This document shows positions 35,734-46,888 of a DNA stretch of 64,000 nt, in pieces. This DNA comes from Eubacteriales bacterium. GTDB lineage: Bacteria; Bacillota; Clostridia; Lachnospirales; Lachnospiraceae. How positions within the stretch are numbered: position 1 is the stretch's first letter; every line of letters begins with the position of its first letter. Made by a program: the position numbers and the translations under genes. Location of the stretch: the NCBI GenBank assembly GCA_030524175.1, contig JAUNHC010000006.1, positions 108,356-172,355 of the forward strand, given 5' to 3'. The notes beneath the pieces were generated by a model. That model did not search any database. It was not told where the DNA came from and saw nothing but the letters and a program-made list of their open reading frames with translations.

Positions 35734-36915
35734 CTACCGGATTTCAATCACCTCTGTTGTTCTCAGCGCTTCTTCCATAAGCTGGTCAATTTTCTCTTCC
35801 AGCTTTGTCTCTGAGCGGTGGATAATATTTAAGTTTGGCTTTGTCACAGGATGTTTTGCCACAAAAATAGTACAGCAGTCTTCAAATGGAAGAATAGATG
35901 TCTCAAAAGTATCAATTTTCTTGGATATTTCCACTATTTCCTGTTTGTCAAACCCGATCACAGGCCGGTATACAGGCAGGGTACACACCTCATTAGTGGC
36001 TGCAAGGCTCTGCATAGTCTGGCTTGCCACCTGGCCGATGCTCTCGCCGGTGATCAGCCCCAGGCATCCGTTCTCCTTTGCAAAATGCTCTGCTATGCGC
36101 ATCATATACCTGCGCATGATAATAGTAAGCTCCTCATGAGGACACTGGTCGTAAATGTAAAGCTGAATGTCTGTAAAGTTTACCACATGAAGACGGATCG
36201 GTCCACTGTATTTTGCCACCAGTTTTGCCAGGTCCACTACTTTCTGTTTGGCACGGTCGCTTGTGTAGGGCGGTGCATGGAAATAAACCGCATCAATTTT
36301 CACACCTCTTTTGGCGATCATATACCCGGCAACAGGGCTGTCGATCCCGCCGGAAAGGAGAAGCATAGCCTTGCCGTTGGTTCCCACCGGCATTCCTCCT
36401 GGTCCTTTGATGGTTTCTGAATATACATAGATCTTCTCCCGGATTTCCACGGATACTGTCAAGGCAGGATCATGAACATCCACAGATGCCTTAGGGAATG
36501 CCTCCAGGATCCGTCCGCCCAGTTCTGAACTCACCTCCATGGAAGTCATGGGATAAGTTTTCTTCGCCCTTCTGGTATACATCTTAAAGGTTCCTTCATA
36601 ACCCGGGTAACGGGACTGCATATAAGAAACCACATCCTCTGCAAGCTTCTCAAAGCCCTGTTCCTCGTAAATCACTACCGGGCAGATCCCTACAATGCCG
36701 AACACCTTCTGCAAAGCTTCCACTGCCTCCTGGAAATCATAATTCTCAGGGCAGAAAACATATACACGTCCCTGCTCCTTCTTTACCTCAAACTCCCCCT
36801 CCACCTGGGACAGGGCGATCTTCATCTGCTTCACAAGGGCATCCTCAAACATATATCTGTTCTTTCCCTTGATGGCGATCTCTGCGTACTTAATTAAAAA
36901 TGCATGAAATAACAT
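35734..36915 (-). CDS. thiI: tRNA 4-thiouridine synthase ThiI
   Basis: A 393-residue enzyme that adenylates and thiolates U8 of tRNA. It has an N-terminal ferredoxin-like region, a THUMP domain and an ATP pyrophosphatase domain with the PP-loop LLSGGIDSPVAGYMIAKRG. The second conserved segment includes CLGLITGESIGQVASQT. There is no C-terminal rhodanese domain, as in other Bacillota. The start at 36915 has AAGGAGA upstream. It follows the cysteine desulfurase gene, its likely sulfur donor, by 16 bp. Confidence 0.94.
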   Translation of the reverse strand: MLFHAFLIKYAEIAIKGKNRYMFEDALVKQMKIALSQVEGEFEVKKEQGRVYVFCPENYDFQEAVEALQKVFGIVGICPVVIYEEQGFEKLAEDVVSYMQSRYPGYEGTFKMYTRRAKKTYPMTSMEVSSELGGRILEAFPKASVDVHDPALTVSVEIREKIYVYSETIKGPGGMPVGTNGKAMLLLSGGIDSPVAGYMIAKRGVKIDAVYFHAPPYTSDRAKQKVVDLAKLVAKYSGPIRLHVVNFTDIQLYIYDQCPHEELTIIMRRYMMRIAEHFAKENGCLGLITGESIGQVASQTMQSLAATNEVCTLPVYRPVIGFDKQEIVEISKKIDTFETSILPFEDCCTIFVAKHPVTKPNLNIIHRSETKLEEKIDQLMEEALRTTEVIEIR

Positions 36916-36931
36916 CTGTATTCTCCTTTTC

Positions 36932-38086
36932 TTAACGGCGTGCATATCTGCGCAGCATGGGCACAGTTTCCTTAAGAACCTCCAGGCAGTAATCCACTTC
37001 CTCAAAAGTATTTTCCTCAGAAAAGCTGATACGCACGGTACTCTCCTTCTGACCGGCAGAAAGCCCCATTGACGTCAGTGTGCCGCTTGCCTTTCGCTTA
37101 TGGCTGGAGCAGGCGCTTCCTGCTGATATATAGATTCCTTTGTCCTCCAGTGTGTGGAGAAGCACTTCACTTCGAATCCCAAGGAAACTCACACTTAAAA
37201 TCTGGGGTGCCCCTTCCCTGAGAGGCATACCATTGATAACTACGTCTTCCATGGTTTCCAGACCGGCGGCCATTCTCTCCTTAAGGGCATAGAGATGCCC
37301 GATCTTCTCATCAAAATCACTGTAGATCATTTCTGCAGCCACACCAAGTCCTGCGATGCCGGGTACATTGTCTGTGCCGGAACGCATACCGCCCTGCTGT
37401 CCTCCCCCGAGAATAAGGGGCTGCACCTTGGCTTTTTCGCTGATATAGAGAAATCCCACCCCTTTTGGCCCATGTATTTTATGTGCGCTCACAGACATGA
37501 GATCAATGCCTGATTTCTTGGGATAAATACGGTATTTGCCAAATCCCTGGATCGCGTCTACATGATAAAGGGCTTTTGGGCTTTTCTCATGGACAAGTGC
37601 TGCGATTTCTTCCACAGGCATCACTGCCCCTACCTCATTGTTTACATACATTGTGGAAACAAGAATGGTATCCGGCCGCAAAGCTTCCTTAAGAGCCTCC
37701 AGCTTCACAACGCCTCTCTCATCTACCGGAAGAAAAGTCACCTCAAATCCCTGCTCCTGGAGAAAAGCTGCAGGCTGTCCCACTGCCGCATGTTCCACTG
37801 AAGTGGTAATAATATGATTCCCGCTCCTTTTGTTTGCCATGGTGCCTCCAATAAGGGCCAGATTGTTGGATTCCGTCCCCCCTGAGGTGAACAGGATTTC
37901 CTTTTCATTTACCTTAAGGATTTTGGCCAGGGTCTGAGCAGCCTGCTTAACATAGTTCTCTGCCTCCACCCCTTTTCTGTGCATTGCAGAAGGATTTCCA
38001 AAGTCCTCCATCATAGTTTTTACCACAATATCTTTCACTGCCTCATAACATCTTGTAGTGGCAGAATTGTCAAAATATACTTCCAT
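36932..38086 (-). CDS. Cysteine desulfurase (NifS/IscS family, NifZ-like)
   Basis: A 384-residue PLP enzyme that takes sulfur from cysteine. MEVYFDNSATTRCYEAV opens the protein. The PLP lysine lies in SVSAHKIHGPKGVGFLY, and the catalytic cysteine in SAGSACSSHKRKASGTL. It lies directly upstream of thiI in the same direction, so sulfur delivery to tRNA thiolation is its probable job, as for NifZ with ThiI in B. subtilis. Confidence 0.93.
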   Translation of the reverse strand: MEVYFDNSATTRCYEAVKDIVVKTMMEDFGNPSAMHRKGVEAENYVKQAAQTLAKILKVNEKEILFTSGGTESNNLALIGGTMANKRSGNHIITTSVEHAAVGQPAAFLQEQGFEVTFLPVDERGVVKLEALKEALRPDTILVSTMYVNNEVGAVMPVEEIAALVHEKSPKALYHVDAIQGFGKYRIYPKKSGIDLMSVSAHKIHGPKGVGFLYISEKAKVQPLILGGGQQGGMRSGTDNVPGIAGLGVAAEMIYSDFDEKIGHLYALKERMAAGLETMEDVVINGMPLREGAPQILSVSFLGIRSEVLLHTLEDKGIYISAGSACSSHKRKASGTLTSMGLSAGQKESTVRISFSEENTFEEVDYCLEVLKETVPMLRRYARR

Positions 38087-38132
38087 TGTCGCTCCTCAAT
38101 TTTAACAGTCCAGGCCGGCCTGAGCTGTCACC

Positions 38133-38876
38133 TTATTTTTCCAGTTGAAACATCAGTATAGAAAGAGCAGCCAGGCCTGCTGTCTCCGTGCGGAGAATCC
38201 GGCGTCCCAGAGTGATAGAATGTGCTCCTGCCTGTATTGCGGCATTCACCTCGTCTTCCTCAAACCCTCCCTCAGGGCCGATAAAAACACCGATGCTCTT
38301 TCCTGGTTCAATTCCCCGGATGATTTTCTTGGTGTCTTCCATCCCTTTTGCCAATTCATAAGGGACAAGGAGAACATCCAGTCCTTTTGCAAATTCCAAG
38401 GCTTCTGCAAATTTCATCACCGGACGGACCTTGGGCACCAGCATCCGTTTAGACTGCTTGGCCGCGCTCTCGGCAATCTGCTGCCAGCGGGCCACCTTCT
38501 TTTCCGCCTTTTTGGCATCCAGCTTTACCACACAACGCTTCATTTCCACCGGTACTGCCTCATGGACTCCCAGCTCCACTGCTTTCTGTATGATCAGTTC
38601 CATCTTGTCTGCCTTAGGCAGCCCCTGGAAAAGATAAATATCATTTGGCAGTTCATAATCCGGCTCCTGGGCATAAAGAATGTGAAGCAGAACCTCCTCC
38701 TGGGAAAAAGCCTGGATATTACAGTGATATTCTTTGCCCTTGCCGTCACTGACCCACAGTTCTTCCCCTTGTTTCATGCGCAGTACATTCTTTATATGGT
38801 TCACATCACTTCCTGCTATATGGATCAAGTTTGCATCTGCCTCTATCTGATAAGGCTCCACAAAAAAGCGCTGCAT
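38133..38876 (-). CDS. rsmE: 16S rRNA m3U1498 methyltransferase RsmE
   Basis: A 247-residue SPOUT methyltransferase that modifies U1498 of 16S rRNA. An N-terminal PUA-like part (MQRFFVEPYQIEADANLIHI, HIKNVLRMKQGEEL) precedes the knotted domain with AAKQSKRMLVPKV, GVFIGPEGGFEEDEV and LGRRILRTETAGLAAL. It follows prmA by 3 bp. Confidence 0.95.
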   Translation of the reverse strand: MQRFFVEPYQIEADANLIHIAGSDVNHIKNVLRMKQGEELWVSDGKGKEYHCNIQAFSQEEVLLHILYAQEPDYELPNDIYLFQGLPKADKMELIIQKAVELGVHEAVPVEMKRCVVKLDAKKAEKKVARWQQIAESAAKQSKRMLVPKVRPVMKFAEALEFAKGLDVLLVPYELAKGMEDTKKIIRGIEPGKSIGVFIGPEGGFEEDEVNAAIQAGAHSITLGRRILRTETAGLAALSILMFQLEK

Positions 38877-38879
38877 ATG

Positions 38880-39833
38880 TCAGTCCTTTCTGGCTGTCAC
38901 AGACACCCACTCTCCCTGATGTGTCACTTCCACAAGAGTAAGTCCTGCAGCCTTCACAGCATCCACCACCACATCCTCTTTCACGTCAAGAATGCCGGAG
39001 GTTATATAATAACCGCCCTTTTTCATCTGATTTACAATTACAGGTGTAAGAGGCACAAGCACATCTGCCAGAATATTGGCAGCCACAATGTCATATTTCT
39101 CATAGCCCACCTTATCCTGCACTTCTTTGTCGTCAATGATATTGCCGATCATCATTTCAAAATCACTGTCCGGAATGTTGTTGGCCTCTTTGTTTTCAGA
39201 CACAGCCGGAATGGCACAGGGATCAAGGTCAGTGCCCACAACATGCTTTGCCCCAAGCTTCAGAGCCACGATCCCCAGGATTCCGCTACCGGTTCCCACA
39301 TCCAAAAGCTCAGTATCCTGGGTCACAAATTTCTTAAGCTGGCGGATCACAAGCTGTGTTGTCTCATGCATACCTGTTCCAAATGCTGTTCCCGGGTCAA
39401 TGTGGAGGATCATCTTGTCCTTGTCCTCAGCCTTGACTTCTTCCCAGGAAGGAACAATAAGAATGTCATCCACATAAAACTGGTGAAAATATTCCTTCCA
39501 GTTGTTGATCCAGTCCTTATCTTCTGTCTGGGATTCCTCAATGGTAGCCTCCCCGATATCCATGAAGCTTTTCAGCTCGTCAAGAGCCTGGCGCACATCT
39601 TTGAGGATTGCATCCTTATCTGCATCTTCCTCAAGATAGAAATTCAGATATGCAATTCCGTCATCCGCCGGACCTTCCGGCATGATATCCACGAACATCT
39701 GCGCCTTATCCTCCTCAGTGAGAGGCTGCTTATCCTGAATTTCAACGCCCTCAATGCCTACCTCGGAAAGAGTGCAGATGACCATATCCTCTGCCTCAGT
39801 TTTTGTCTTGATCGTAAAACGATTCCATCTCAT
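38880..39833 (-). CDS. prmA: Ribosomal protein L11 methyltransferase PrmA
   Basis: A 317-residue SAM methyltransferase for ribosomal protein L11. The substrate-binding N-terminal domain is followed by PGTAFGTGMHETTQL, SAM motif I ELLDVGTGSGILGIVALKLG and the family motif VAANILADVL. It forms a pair with rsmE, a common arrangement near dnaJ in Bacillota. Confidence 0.95.
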   Translation of the reverse strand: MRWNRFTIKTKTEAEDMVICTLSEVGIEGVEIQDKQPLTEEDKAQMFVDIMPEGPADDGIAYLNFYLEEDADKDAILKDVRQALDELKSFMDIGEATIEESQTEDKDWINNWKEYFHQFYVDDILIVPSWEEVKAEDKDKMILHIDPGTAFGTGMHETTQLVIRQLKKFVTQDTELLDVGTGSGILGIVALKLGAKHVVGTDLDPCAIPAVSENKEANNIPDSDFEMMIGNIIDDKEVQDKVGYEKYDIVAANILADVLVPLTPVIVNQMKKGGYYITSGILDVKEDVVVDAVKAAGLTLVEVTHQGEWVSVTARKD

Positions 39834-39894
39834 ACTTTACCTCCAGCGCCGTCTCTGTGGAAATTTTATCATTTCCCATGAGCTGGCTTTATAG

Positions 39895-40602
39895 TTATTT
39901 TTTTAATTTTAATAGTATTTGGTTACATTTTTCATAGAAATTCATAAGCTGTACATGTCTGTCCCCGCTGAAAAAGAACCTCCATGCAATCTCCACCAAC
40001 ACCACCCCTGCAATGGCATCCACAATATAATGCTGCTTCAGCACCTGGGTGGAAATGATGATCAGGAGAGCAAATATCAGTGAAAAGTTCTGATACCATT
40101 TGGGAATCTCTTCTGATCCCTTCACGCTCCTATAACACATCCAGCTCACATAGCAGTGAATAGACGGAAGGAGATTAGAGGGATTGGCACCGCCGTCAAC
40201 TGCATAGATAAACTGCAGCATTTTTTCCGAAACAGTAACCCCTGCCACTTCCGGCCTCACATTGGTTGTGGGCAGAATCAAAAATACCAGCAGGCACACA
40301 ATATGTACTGTCAAATCCGTGGCAACAAAACGGTAGAACTCATCCTTGCCTCTCTGAGCCGCCAGAAGATAGTTCACGCCCCAGAAAGGGAATGCAAGCA
40401 CATAAATCCATATAAACTGCGGAATGAGCGGTACAGCACGGTCAAAGGCCATAGTCAGGTCGAAATGATATCGGCTCGCCGTCAATATAGCGCTCCCTGA
40501 ATACACCAGTGTATTCAGCGCCAAAATAGATATCAATGGAAGTATAGCCCAAACAGGAATAAATTTTTCAAAAAGATTTTTCTGAGTTTTTTCAAATTCC
40601 AA
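39895..40602 (-). CDS. PAP2-family membrane phosphatase
   Basis: A protein of about 235 residues with six membrane segments. PAP2 motifs are present: a weak first motif, SLLPSIHCYVSW-type central motif (LLPSIHCY) and the last motif KQHYIVDAIAGVVL. It probably dephosphorylates a lipid or isoprenoid phosphate at the membrane. The start TTG at 40602 is preferred because AGAAGG lies 6 bp upstream; the frame is open to 40650, where it would overlap the next gene by 8 bp. Confidence 0.82.
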   Translation of the reverse strand: MEFEKTQKNLFEKFIPVWAILPLISILALNTLVYSGSAILTASRYHFDLTMAFDRAVPLIPQFIWIYVLAFPFWGVNYLLAAQRGKDEFYRFVATDLTVHIVCLLVFLILPTTNVRPEVAGVTVSEKMLQFIYAVDGGANPSNLLPSIHCYVSWMCYRSVKGSEEIPKWYQNFSLIFALLIIISTQVLKQHYIVDAIAGVVLVEIAWRFFFSGDRHVQLMNFYEKCNQILLKLKK

Positions 40603-40642
40603 ATATATGCCTTCTTTCTTACACTCAGGATCACTGGAGAAT

Positions 40643-41554
40643 CTAAACAAAGGTAACCACTAACGGTATGGTGACAAGAGACAGGATCGTGCTTAAAATA
40701 ATTCCGCAGGACAGGACTCTCCCATCCCCTCCTATTTCCTCCACCCGCATGAGTGGAAGGTTTGCCACCGGAACAGATGCCATAAGCACCATAACTCCAT
40801 AAACAGTATTGTCATGGATAAAAAGCCGCAGTAAAAAGCTTATTATAACAGGCACTGCCAAAAAACGGACAGCTATGAATAAATACATTTTTCCCTGGCT
40901 GAAGATCTCTAACAGATTTGTCCGCGCCAGAGATATTCCGATCACGATCATGGCAAGGAAAGTTGTGGTATTTGCCATGTGGTCGATGGTACTGACAAAC
41001 ACCTGCGGAAGCTTTGGCTGCCATACAAACAGAATAATTGTCAGTATGATTGAAAAGTTTCCCACATTGAGAAAATTCTTCAGGCGGAACTTCCCCTTGT
41101 CCCCGTCTGCCAGACGAATGCCATAGGTATAAAATATGAGATTAAAATAAGCATTGGTTACTGCCACATATATCAGAGCCTGACTTCCAAGCACTGCTGA
41201 CGCCAGAGGAATTCCGATAAATCCCGTGTTCCCGAACAGACACATCATAGAATAATGATTCTTCCATTTGCTCTCTACCCTTAGAAATTTTGGAAGCAGC
41301 CAGGACACTGCCAGAAGTACCCCATACACAACTGCCCCGCCTAAAACCGCAAGGATAAGTTTATCATACGTCACAGAAGGATCCCTGTCAAACGCACTAC
41401 GAATAAGGATCGCCGGATTGCAAACATTCACCACAAGGGCCGAAATCCCCTTGGAAACCTCAGCCTGTACAATCCCTTTCTTATACACAACATATCCCGT
41501 CAAAATCAGGATAAAAATAATCAGCATCTGCTGCAGCACAATCCCTGCACTCAT
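40643..41554 (-). CDS. AEC-family (auxin efflux carrier-like) transporter
   Basis: A 303-residue membrane protein with about ten helices in two halves, as in the AEC/BASS fold. Landmarks are VVNVCNPAILIRSAFD, FGNTGFIGIPLASAVLG and ASVPVANLPLMRVEEIGG. Bacterial members export or import small carboxylates; the substrate is not predictable. AGAGGTG precedes the ATG. It is upstream of the PAP2 gene in the same direction. Confidence 0.88.
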   Translation of the reverse strand: MSAGIVLQQMLIIFILILTGYVVYKKGIVQAEVSKGISALVVNVCNPAILIRSAFDRDPSVTYDKLILAVLGGAVVYGVLLAVSWLLPKFLRVESKWKNHYSMMCLFGNTGFIGIPLASAVLGSQALIYVAVTNAYFNLIFYTYGIRLADGDKGKFRLKNFLNVGNFSIILTIILFVWQPKLPQVFVSTIDHMANTTTFLAMIVIGISLARTNLLEIFSQGKMYLFIAVRFLAVPVIISFLLRLFIHDNTVYGVMVLMASVPVANLPLMRVEEIGGDGRVLSCGIILSTILSLVTIPLVVTFV

Positions 41555-41666
41555 CTGTACACCTCTCTTAAACTCCCGCCCCTCGTCCTACGGCTCGCTG
41601 CTATTCTCTAATATACACGAAGGATAAAAAAAAGAAAAGAGGGTTCTCCCCCTTTCCTGAAAAAGT

Positions 41667-41739
41667 GTTACTATTCACGGCCTATGGGACGTCGGCCCGG
41701 ATGCCGTACAGCGGGGTGCGCGGCCCCGTGAATAATAAC
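41667..41739. repeat. 73-bp inverted-repeat element
   Basis: The arms GTTACTATTCACGG (41667-41680) and CCGTGAATAATAAC (41726-41739) match at 13 of 14 positions around a GC-rich core with a small CGGC/GCCG hairpin. The arms resemble those of the 10874 element (GTTACTGTTCACT). It occupies much of the gap between the AEC and Hpt genes. Confidence 0.6.
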
Positions 41740-41758
41740 GATAAAATCTCATAGTTAA

Positions 41759-41778
41759 GACGGCCCCGAAAGGCCGTC
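41759..41778 (-). terminator. Stem-loop after the Hpt gene
   Basis: A 7-bp GACGGCC stem with loop CCGAAA lies 10 bp after the stop codon. T-tract is weak. Confidence 0.5.
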
Positions 41779-41788
41779 AATGTTTACT

Positions 41789-42139
41789 TTAGTCAAGCAT
41801 TTTAAGATTCTCGATAATCATCTCATACTCCTGTTTATCTTCCTCAAAAAGAGTATTGATTTTATCCACATTATCATTTCTCACAGCATCAACTATTTCC
41901 TGGTTAATGTAAAACAGCTTCTGGAAACCCAGATTACCTGCCACGCCCTTTAAGGTGTGAGCCGCACGCTCAACTGTAGAAAAATCCTGATTCTCAATAG
42001 CCGTGCGAAGTTCTTCATAGGTTGGGTCACTGACAAATTTCTTCAGGAATTTCACCAACAAGCTTTCCATATTGGCAAAACGCTCTAATGTCCCTTCAAA
42101 ATCCATCTGTGTATTTTCAGCAAATTCCTTTAAAGTCAT
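41789..42139 (-). CDS. Stand-alone histidine phosphotransfer (Hpt) protein
   Basis: A 116-residue helical protein. It carries the Hpt signature AAHTLKGVAGNLGFQKL, with His61 the phosphate carrier. It would relay phosphate between a hybrid kinase and a response regulator, but no hybrid kinase is in the window. It is monocistronic, isolated between two palindrome-rich gaps. Confidence 0.88.
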   Translation of the reverse strand: MTLKEFAENTQMDFEGTLERFANMESLLVKFLKKFVSDPTYEELRTAIENQDFSTVERAAHTLKGVAGNLGFQKLFYINQEIVDAVRNDNVDKINTLFEEDKQEYEMIIENLKMLD

Positions 42140-42247
42140 AGCATACTCCTCTTATTTTAACTGATAGCTTTACAATACGCTATTATAGGGGAAATGTCAA
42201 GATGGTCATTCATTGCGGGGAGGGGATTCCCCGGATAGTTGTCGAAC

Positions 42248-42487
42248 GGGGAGGAGAAGGAAACCCGGGGCGGGGGCTATCGCTTGCGGCGGACAGCTCT
42301 AGGCTTTCATTTGTAGCTTGAGGACGGAAAAGGCGTGCGGCAACTCGCAGCGTTTGCTGATGCAAACGCTGCTCAGACAGGCCTTACTCCGTGCCAAGGC
42401 ACGGCTTTTCCTGATTGCTCCAACTGAAAGCCAAGATCTGTCTCGTCCTCGCTCAACGCCCCCGCCCCGGGTTTCCTCCTCCTCCCC
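42248..42487. repeat. Large GC-rich palindrome 1 with two-hairpin head
   Basis: Thirty-base arms (42248-42277 and 42458-42487) match at 29 positions; the core is AAACCCGGGGCGGGGGC. Inside them a second, imperfect stem pairs GGACAGCTCTAGGCTTTC with GAAAGCCAAGATCTGTC. The tip holds GCAGCGTTTGC/GCAAACGCTGC (42346-42371) and CCGTGCC/GGCACGG (42391-42406). It is non-coding. Confidence 0.8.
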
Positions 42488-42658
42488 TTCCTCTACGTTT
42501 CCACCCCCTCAAAACGTTACGTTCTTAACCGAAAGGTTTTCAAAAGCGAAAAGATAATGCAATAACACTTTCGCCAGTATCATCAATGTTACGATTACAT
42601 TACACTGGAATGCTAGATACGCTAAATACATTAAAATACGTTCCGCATTGAAACGTCA

Positions 42659-42951
42659 GCTTTTGGGGAGGGCTGGGGCTGGGTTGGGTTGGGGGAGAAA
42701 GGGCGGCGGGGCTTTGAGTAAGCATTTGGAATCACTTAGCGGGTGAGGCGGACTGCGCCGAGGTGATTTTGTGCCTCACGCACAAAATCAAGGGAGCCCT
42801 GTCTGAGGAAAATTATCTTCAGATAATTTTCCGAGTTGGCGACCGCTCCGACAAAGCAGTCCGACTCAGCCGCTTAGTGATTCCATGGGAAACGATCGCC
42901 CCGCCGCCCTTTCTCCCCCGGCCCAACCCAGCCCCAGCCCTCCCCAAAAGC
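42659..42951. repeat. Large GC-rich palindrome 2 with two-hairpin head
   Basis: Fifty-four-base arms (42659-42712 and 42898-42951) differ at only two positions and are purine-rich on one side. A second stem pairs GGAATCACTTAGCGG with CCGCTTAGTGATTCC and continues to GGACTGC/GCAGTCC. Two tip hairpins follow: GATTTTGTGC/GCACAAAATC and GAAAATTATCT/AGATAATTTTC. With palindrome 1 it fills the 870-bp gap between the Hpt gene and dnaJ. Confidence 0.85.
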
Positions 42952-43012
42952 GTCCCCTCCACCACCAACAAACGGCCCCAGGAATATCTCTCCTGAAGCC
43001 GTTCACCCTTAT

Positions 43013-44203
43013 TTATTCTTCACCTTCAAAGGTTTCTTTCAATTTATCCATAAAGCTTTTTTTCTTTTTTTCTGCTTTTTCGAAAGTCTCGGTCTTTGCC
43101 CCGGATGGACGGTTTCCGCAGGCTTCGTCGAATTTACGCAGCGCTTCTCTTGCTTCTTCGTTAAGATTTGTAGGCACCTGAACAACCAGAGTAACATAAT
43201 GGTCACCCCGGACATTCTTATTCCTCAGAGATGGGATTCCTTTTCCTTTCAGACGTATCCTGGTATCAGTCTGGGTACCTGGCTTCACGTCATATGCCAC
43301 TTCTCCGTCAACCGTACTGATGCGCACCTCGCCGCCCAAAGCAGCCTGTGCGTAGGTTATAGGAGCAGTGGAAAAGATATTCATATCCTGTCTCTGGAAA
43401 ATCGGATGGCGTGCTACATTCACTTCCACCAGCAGATCGCCTCTTGGTCCGCCGTTGGTGCCCGGCTCACCCTTCTCACGGATACGGATACTCTGTCCGT
43501 TGTCAATACCTGCAGGAACAGAAACCTGGATTTTCTTCCTTCCGGCAGTGTAGCCTGTTCCCCGGCAGGTAGTACATTTATCCTTGATCACCTTACCTGT
43601 TCCGTGACATTCTGGACAAGTCTGAACATTACGCACCATGCCGAACATAGACTGCTGCGTATAGACGATCTGTCCTTCACCGTTACATTTAGGACAGGTC
43701 ACCGGAGAGGTTCCGGGCTTTGCACCGGTTCCATGACAAGTGCCGCACTCATCCTTAAGTGTGATTTCCAGCTCCTTCTCACAGCCGAAAACAGCCTCTT
43801 CAAAGGTGATATTGATCCGTGCCCGCAGGTTTGCGCCCTTCATAGGGCCATTGTTGGCACGTCTTCTTGTTCCGCCGCCAAATAAGTCGCCGAAAATGTC
43901 ACCGAAAATGTCGCCCATATCTGCACCGCCGAAGTCAAATCCTCCGAAGCCGCCGGCACCGCCTCCGCCTCCGTTTTCAAAGGCTGCATGACCAAACTGG
44001 TCATACTGTCTTCTCTTATCCGGATCACTCAGGACAGTATACGCCTCTGTAGCCTCTTTGAATTTCGCTTCCGCATCTTTATCACCCGGATTTACATCCG
44101 GGTGATATTTCTTGGCAACTTGACGATATGCTTTTTTTAACGCTGCGTCATCGGCGTTTTTATCCACGCCTAAGACTTCGTAGTAATCTCTTTTATCAGC
44201 CAT
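43013..44203 (-). CDS. dnaJ: Chaperone DnaJ
   Basis: A 396-residue Hsp40. The J domain has the HPD tripeptide ([18 protein letters not shown]), followed by a Gly/Phe region. The zinc-binding domain has four CxxCxGxG repeats ([32 protein letters not shown]). The two-lobe peptide-binding domain follows. It is the last gene of the hrcA-grpE-dnaK-dnaJ operon, 30 bp after dnaK. Confidence 0.98.
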   Translation of the reverse strand: MADKRDYYEVLGVDKNADDAALKKAYRQVAKKYHPDVNPGDKDAEAKFKEATEAYTVLSDPDKRRQYDQFGHAAFENGGGGGAGGFGGFDFGGADMGDIFGDIFGDLFGGGTRRRANNGPMKGANLRARINITFEEAVFGCEKELEITLKDECGTCHGTGAKPGTSPVTCPKCNGEGQIVYTQQSMFGMVRNVQTCPECHGTGKVIKDKCTTCRGTGYTAGRKKIQVSVPAGIDNGQSIRIREKGEPGTNGGPRGDLLVEVNVARHPIFQRQDMNIFSTAPITYAQAALGGEVRISTVDGEVAYDVKPGTQTDTRIRLKGKGIPSLRNKNVRGDHYVTLVVQVPTNLNEEAREALRKFDEACGNRPSGAKTETFEKAEKKKKSFMDKLKETFEGEE

Positions 44204-44233
44204 GATTTATCTTTCCTATGCTTGGTAGTCTGA

Positions 44234-46174
<1,941 letters not shown>

Positions 46175-46183
46175 TCAAATGCT

Positions 46184-46870
46184 CTAATTTGCCACCTTCA
46201 CCATGCTGTGGCGGACAACAAAGTCTTTGTAGGTGTAGCCCTTCTGAAGTTCTTCCACCACCATATTGTCGCCTGCGTCTTCATCCTCCACATGCATCAC
46301 TGCATTATGGAAATTGGGATCAAATTCTTTTCCCACAGCTTCGATAGGTTTGACGCCTAGCTCATCCAGTGTTGTCATAAGCTGCTTGTATATCATCTTC
46401 ATTCCTTCTGCAAATGCATCGTCCTCCGGTGCCTGTGTAAGGCCTCTTTCGAAGTTATCCACTACAGGAAGGATTTTCTCTACAATTTCTCTTGCGCCGA
46501 TAATATACATGCTTGCTTTCTCTTTTTCCGTACGTTTGCGGAAATTGTCAAATTCTGCCATACTGCGTCTCAGGCGGTCGGTCAAGTCTTCTATCTGCTG
46601 GTCTTTCTTATCTTTTTCTTTTTTCTTTTTGCCGAAGAAAGAGGTTTTGGTCTTGCCGGTTTTTTCTTCTGCCTGCTGTTCCCCTTCTTCCTGGGGCTCC
46701 TCCGCTTCAGAACCTTCTTCAGATCCCTCTGGGGCCTCCTGACCTTCTGCCTGGCTATCCAGGTCCTCAGCGCCTTCCGCCTCCGGCTTCTCCGTATCCG
46801 GCTCTGTCACCGGAATATCCTTGCATTCCTCATCCTGTACTTCAGATGTGTTTTTATTTTCTTCTGACAC
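46184..46870 (-). CDS. grpE: Nucleotide exchange factor GrpE
   Basis: A 228-residue GrpE. A long acidic, low-complexity N-terminal region (about 70 residues rich in Glu) precedes the coiled coil (DLTDRLRRSMAEFDNFRKRT) and the C-terminal beta domain (DPNFHNAVMHVEDED). It releases ADP from DnaK. The acidic extension is longer than usual but not rare in Clostridia. Confidence 0.96.
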   Translation of the reverse strand: MSEENKNTSEVQDEECKDIPVTEPDTEKPEAEGAEDLDSQAEGQEAPEGSEEGSEAEEPQEEGEQQAEEKTGKTKTSFFGKKKKEKDKKDQQIEDLTDRLRRSMAEFDNFRKRTEKEKASMYIIGAREIVEKILPVVDNFERGLTQAPEDDAFAEGMKMIYKQLMTTLDELGVKPIEAVGKEFDPNFHNAVMHVEDEDAGDNMVVEELQKGYTYKDFVVRHSMVKVAN

Positions 46871-46888
46871 GCTTTCTCTACCGCCTTT

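Noticed and set aside
38145-39881. 578-codon open frame on the plus strand
   Set aside because: It is exactly antisense to rsmE and prmA, which have clear family motifs; its translation is rich in His, Cys and Leu, as is typical of antisense frames.
41577-43012. Possible CRISPR array among the repeats and palindromes
   Set aside because: There are no regularly spaced identical repeats with unique spacers, only inverted repeats.
43199-43885. 228-codon open frame on the plus strand
   Set aside because: It is antisense to dnaJ and shows no domain.
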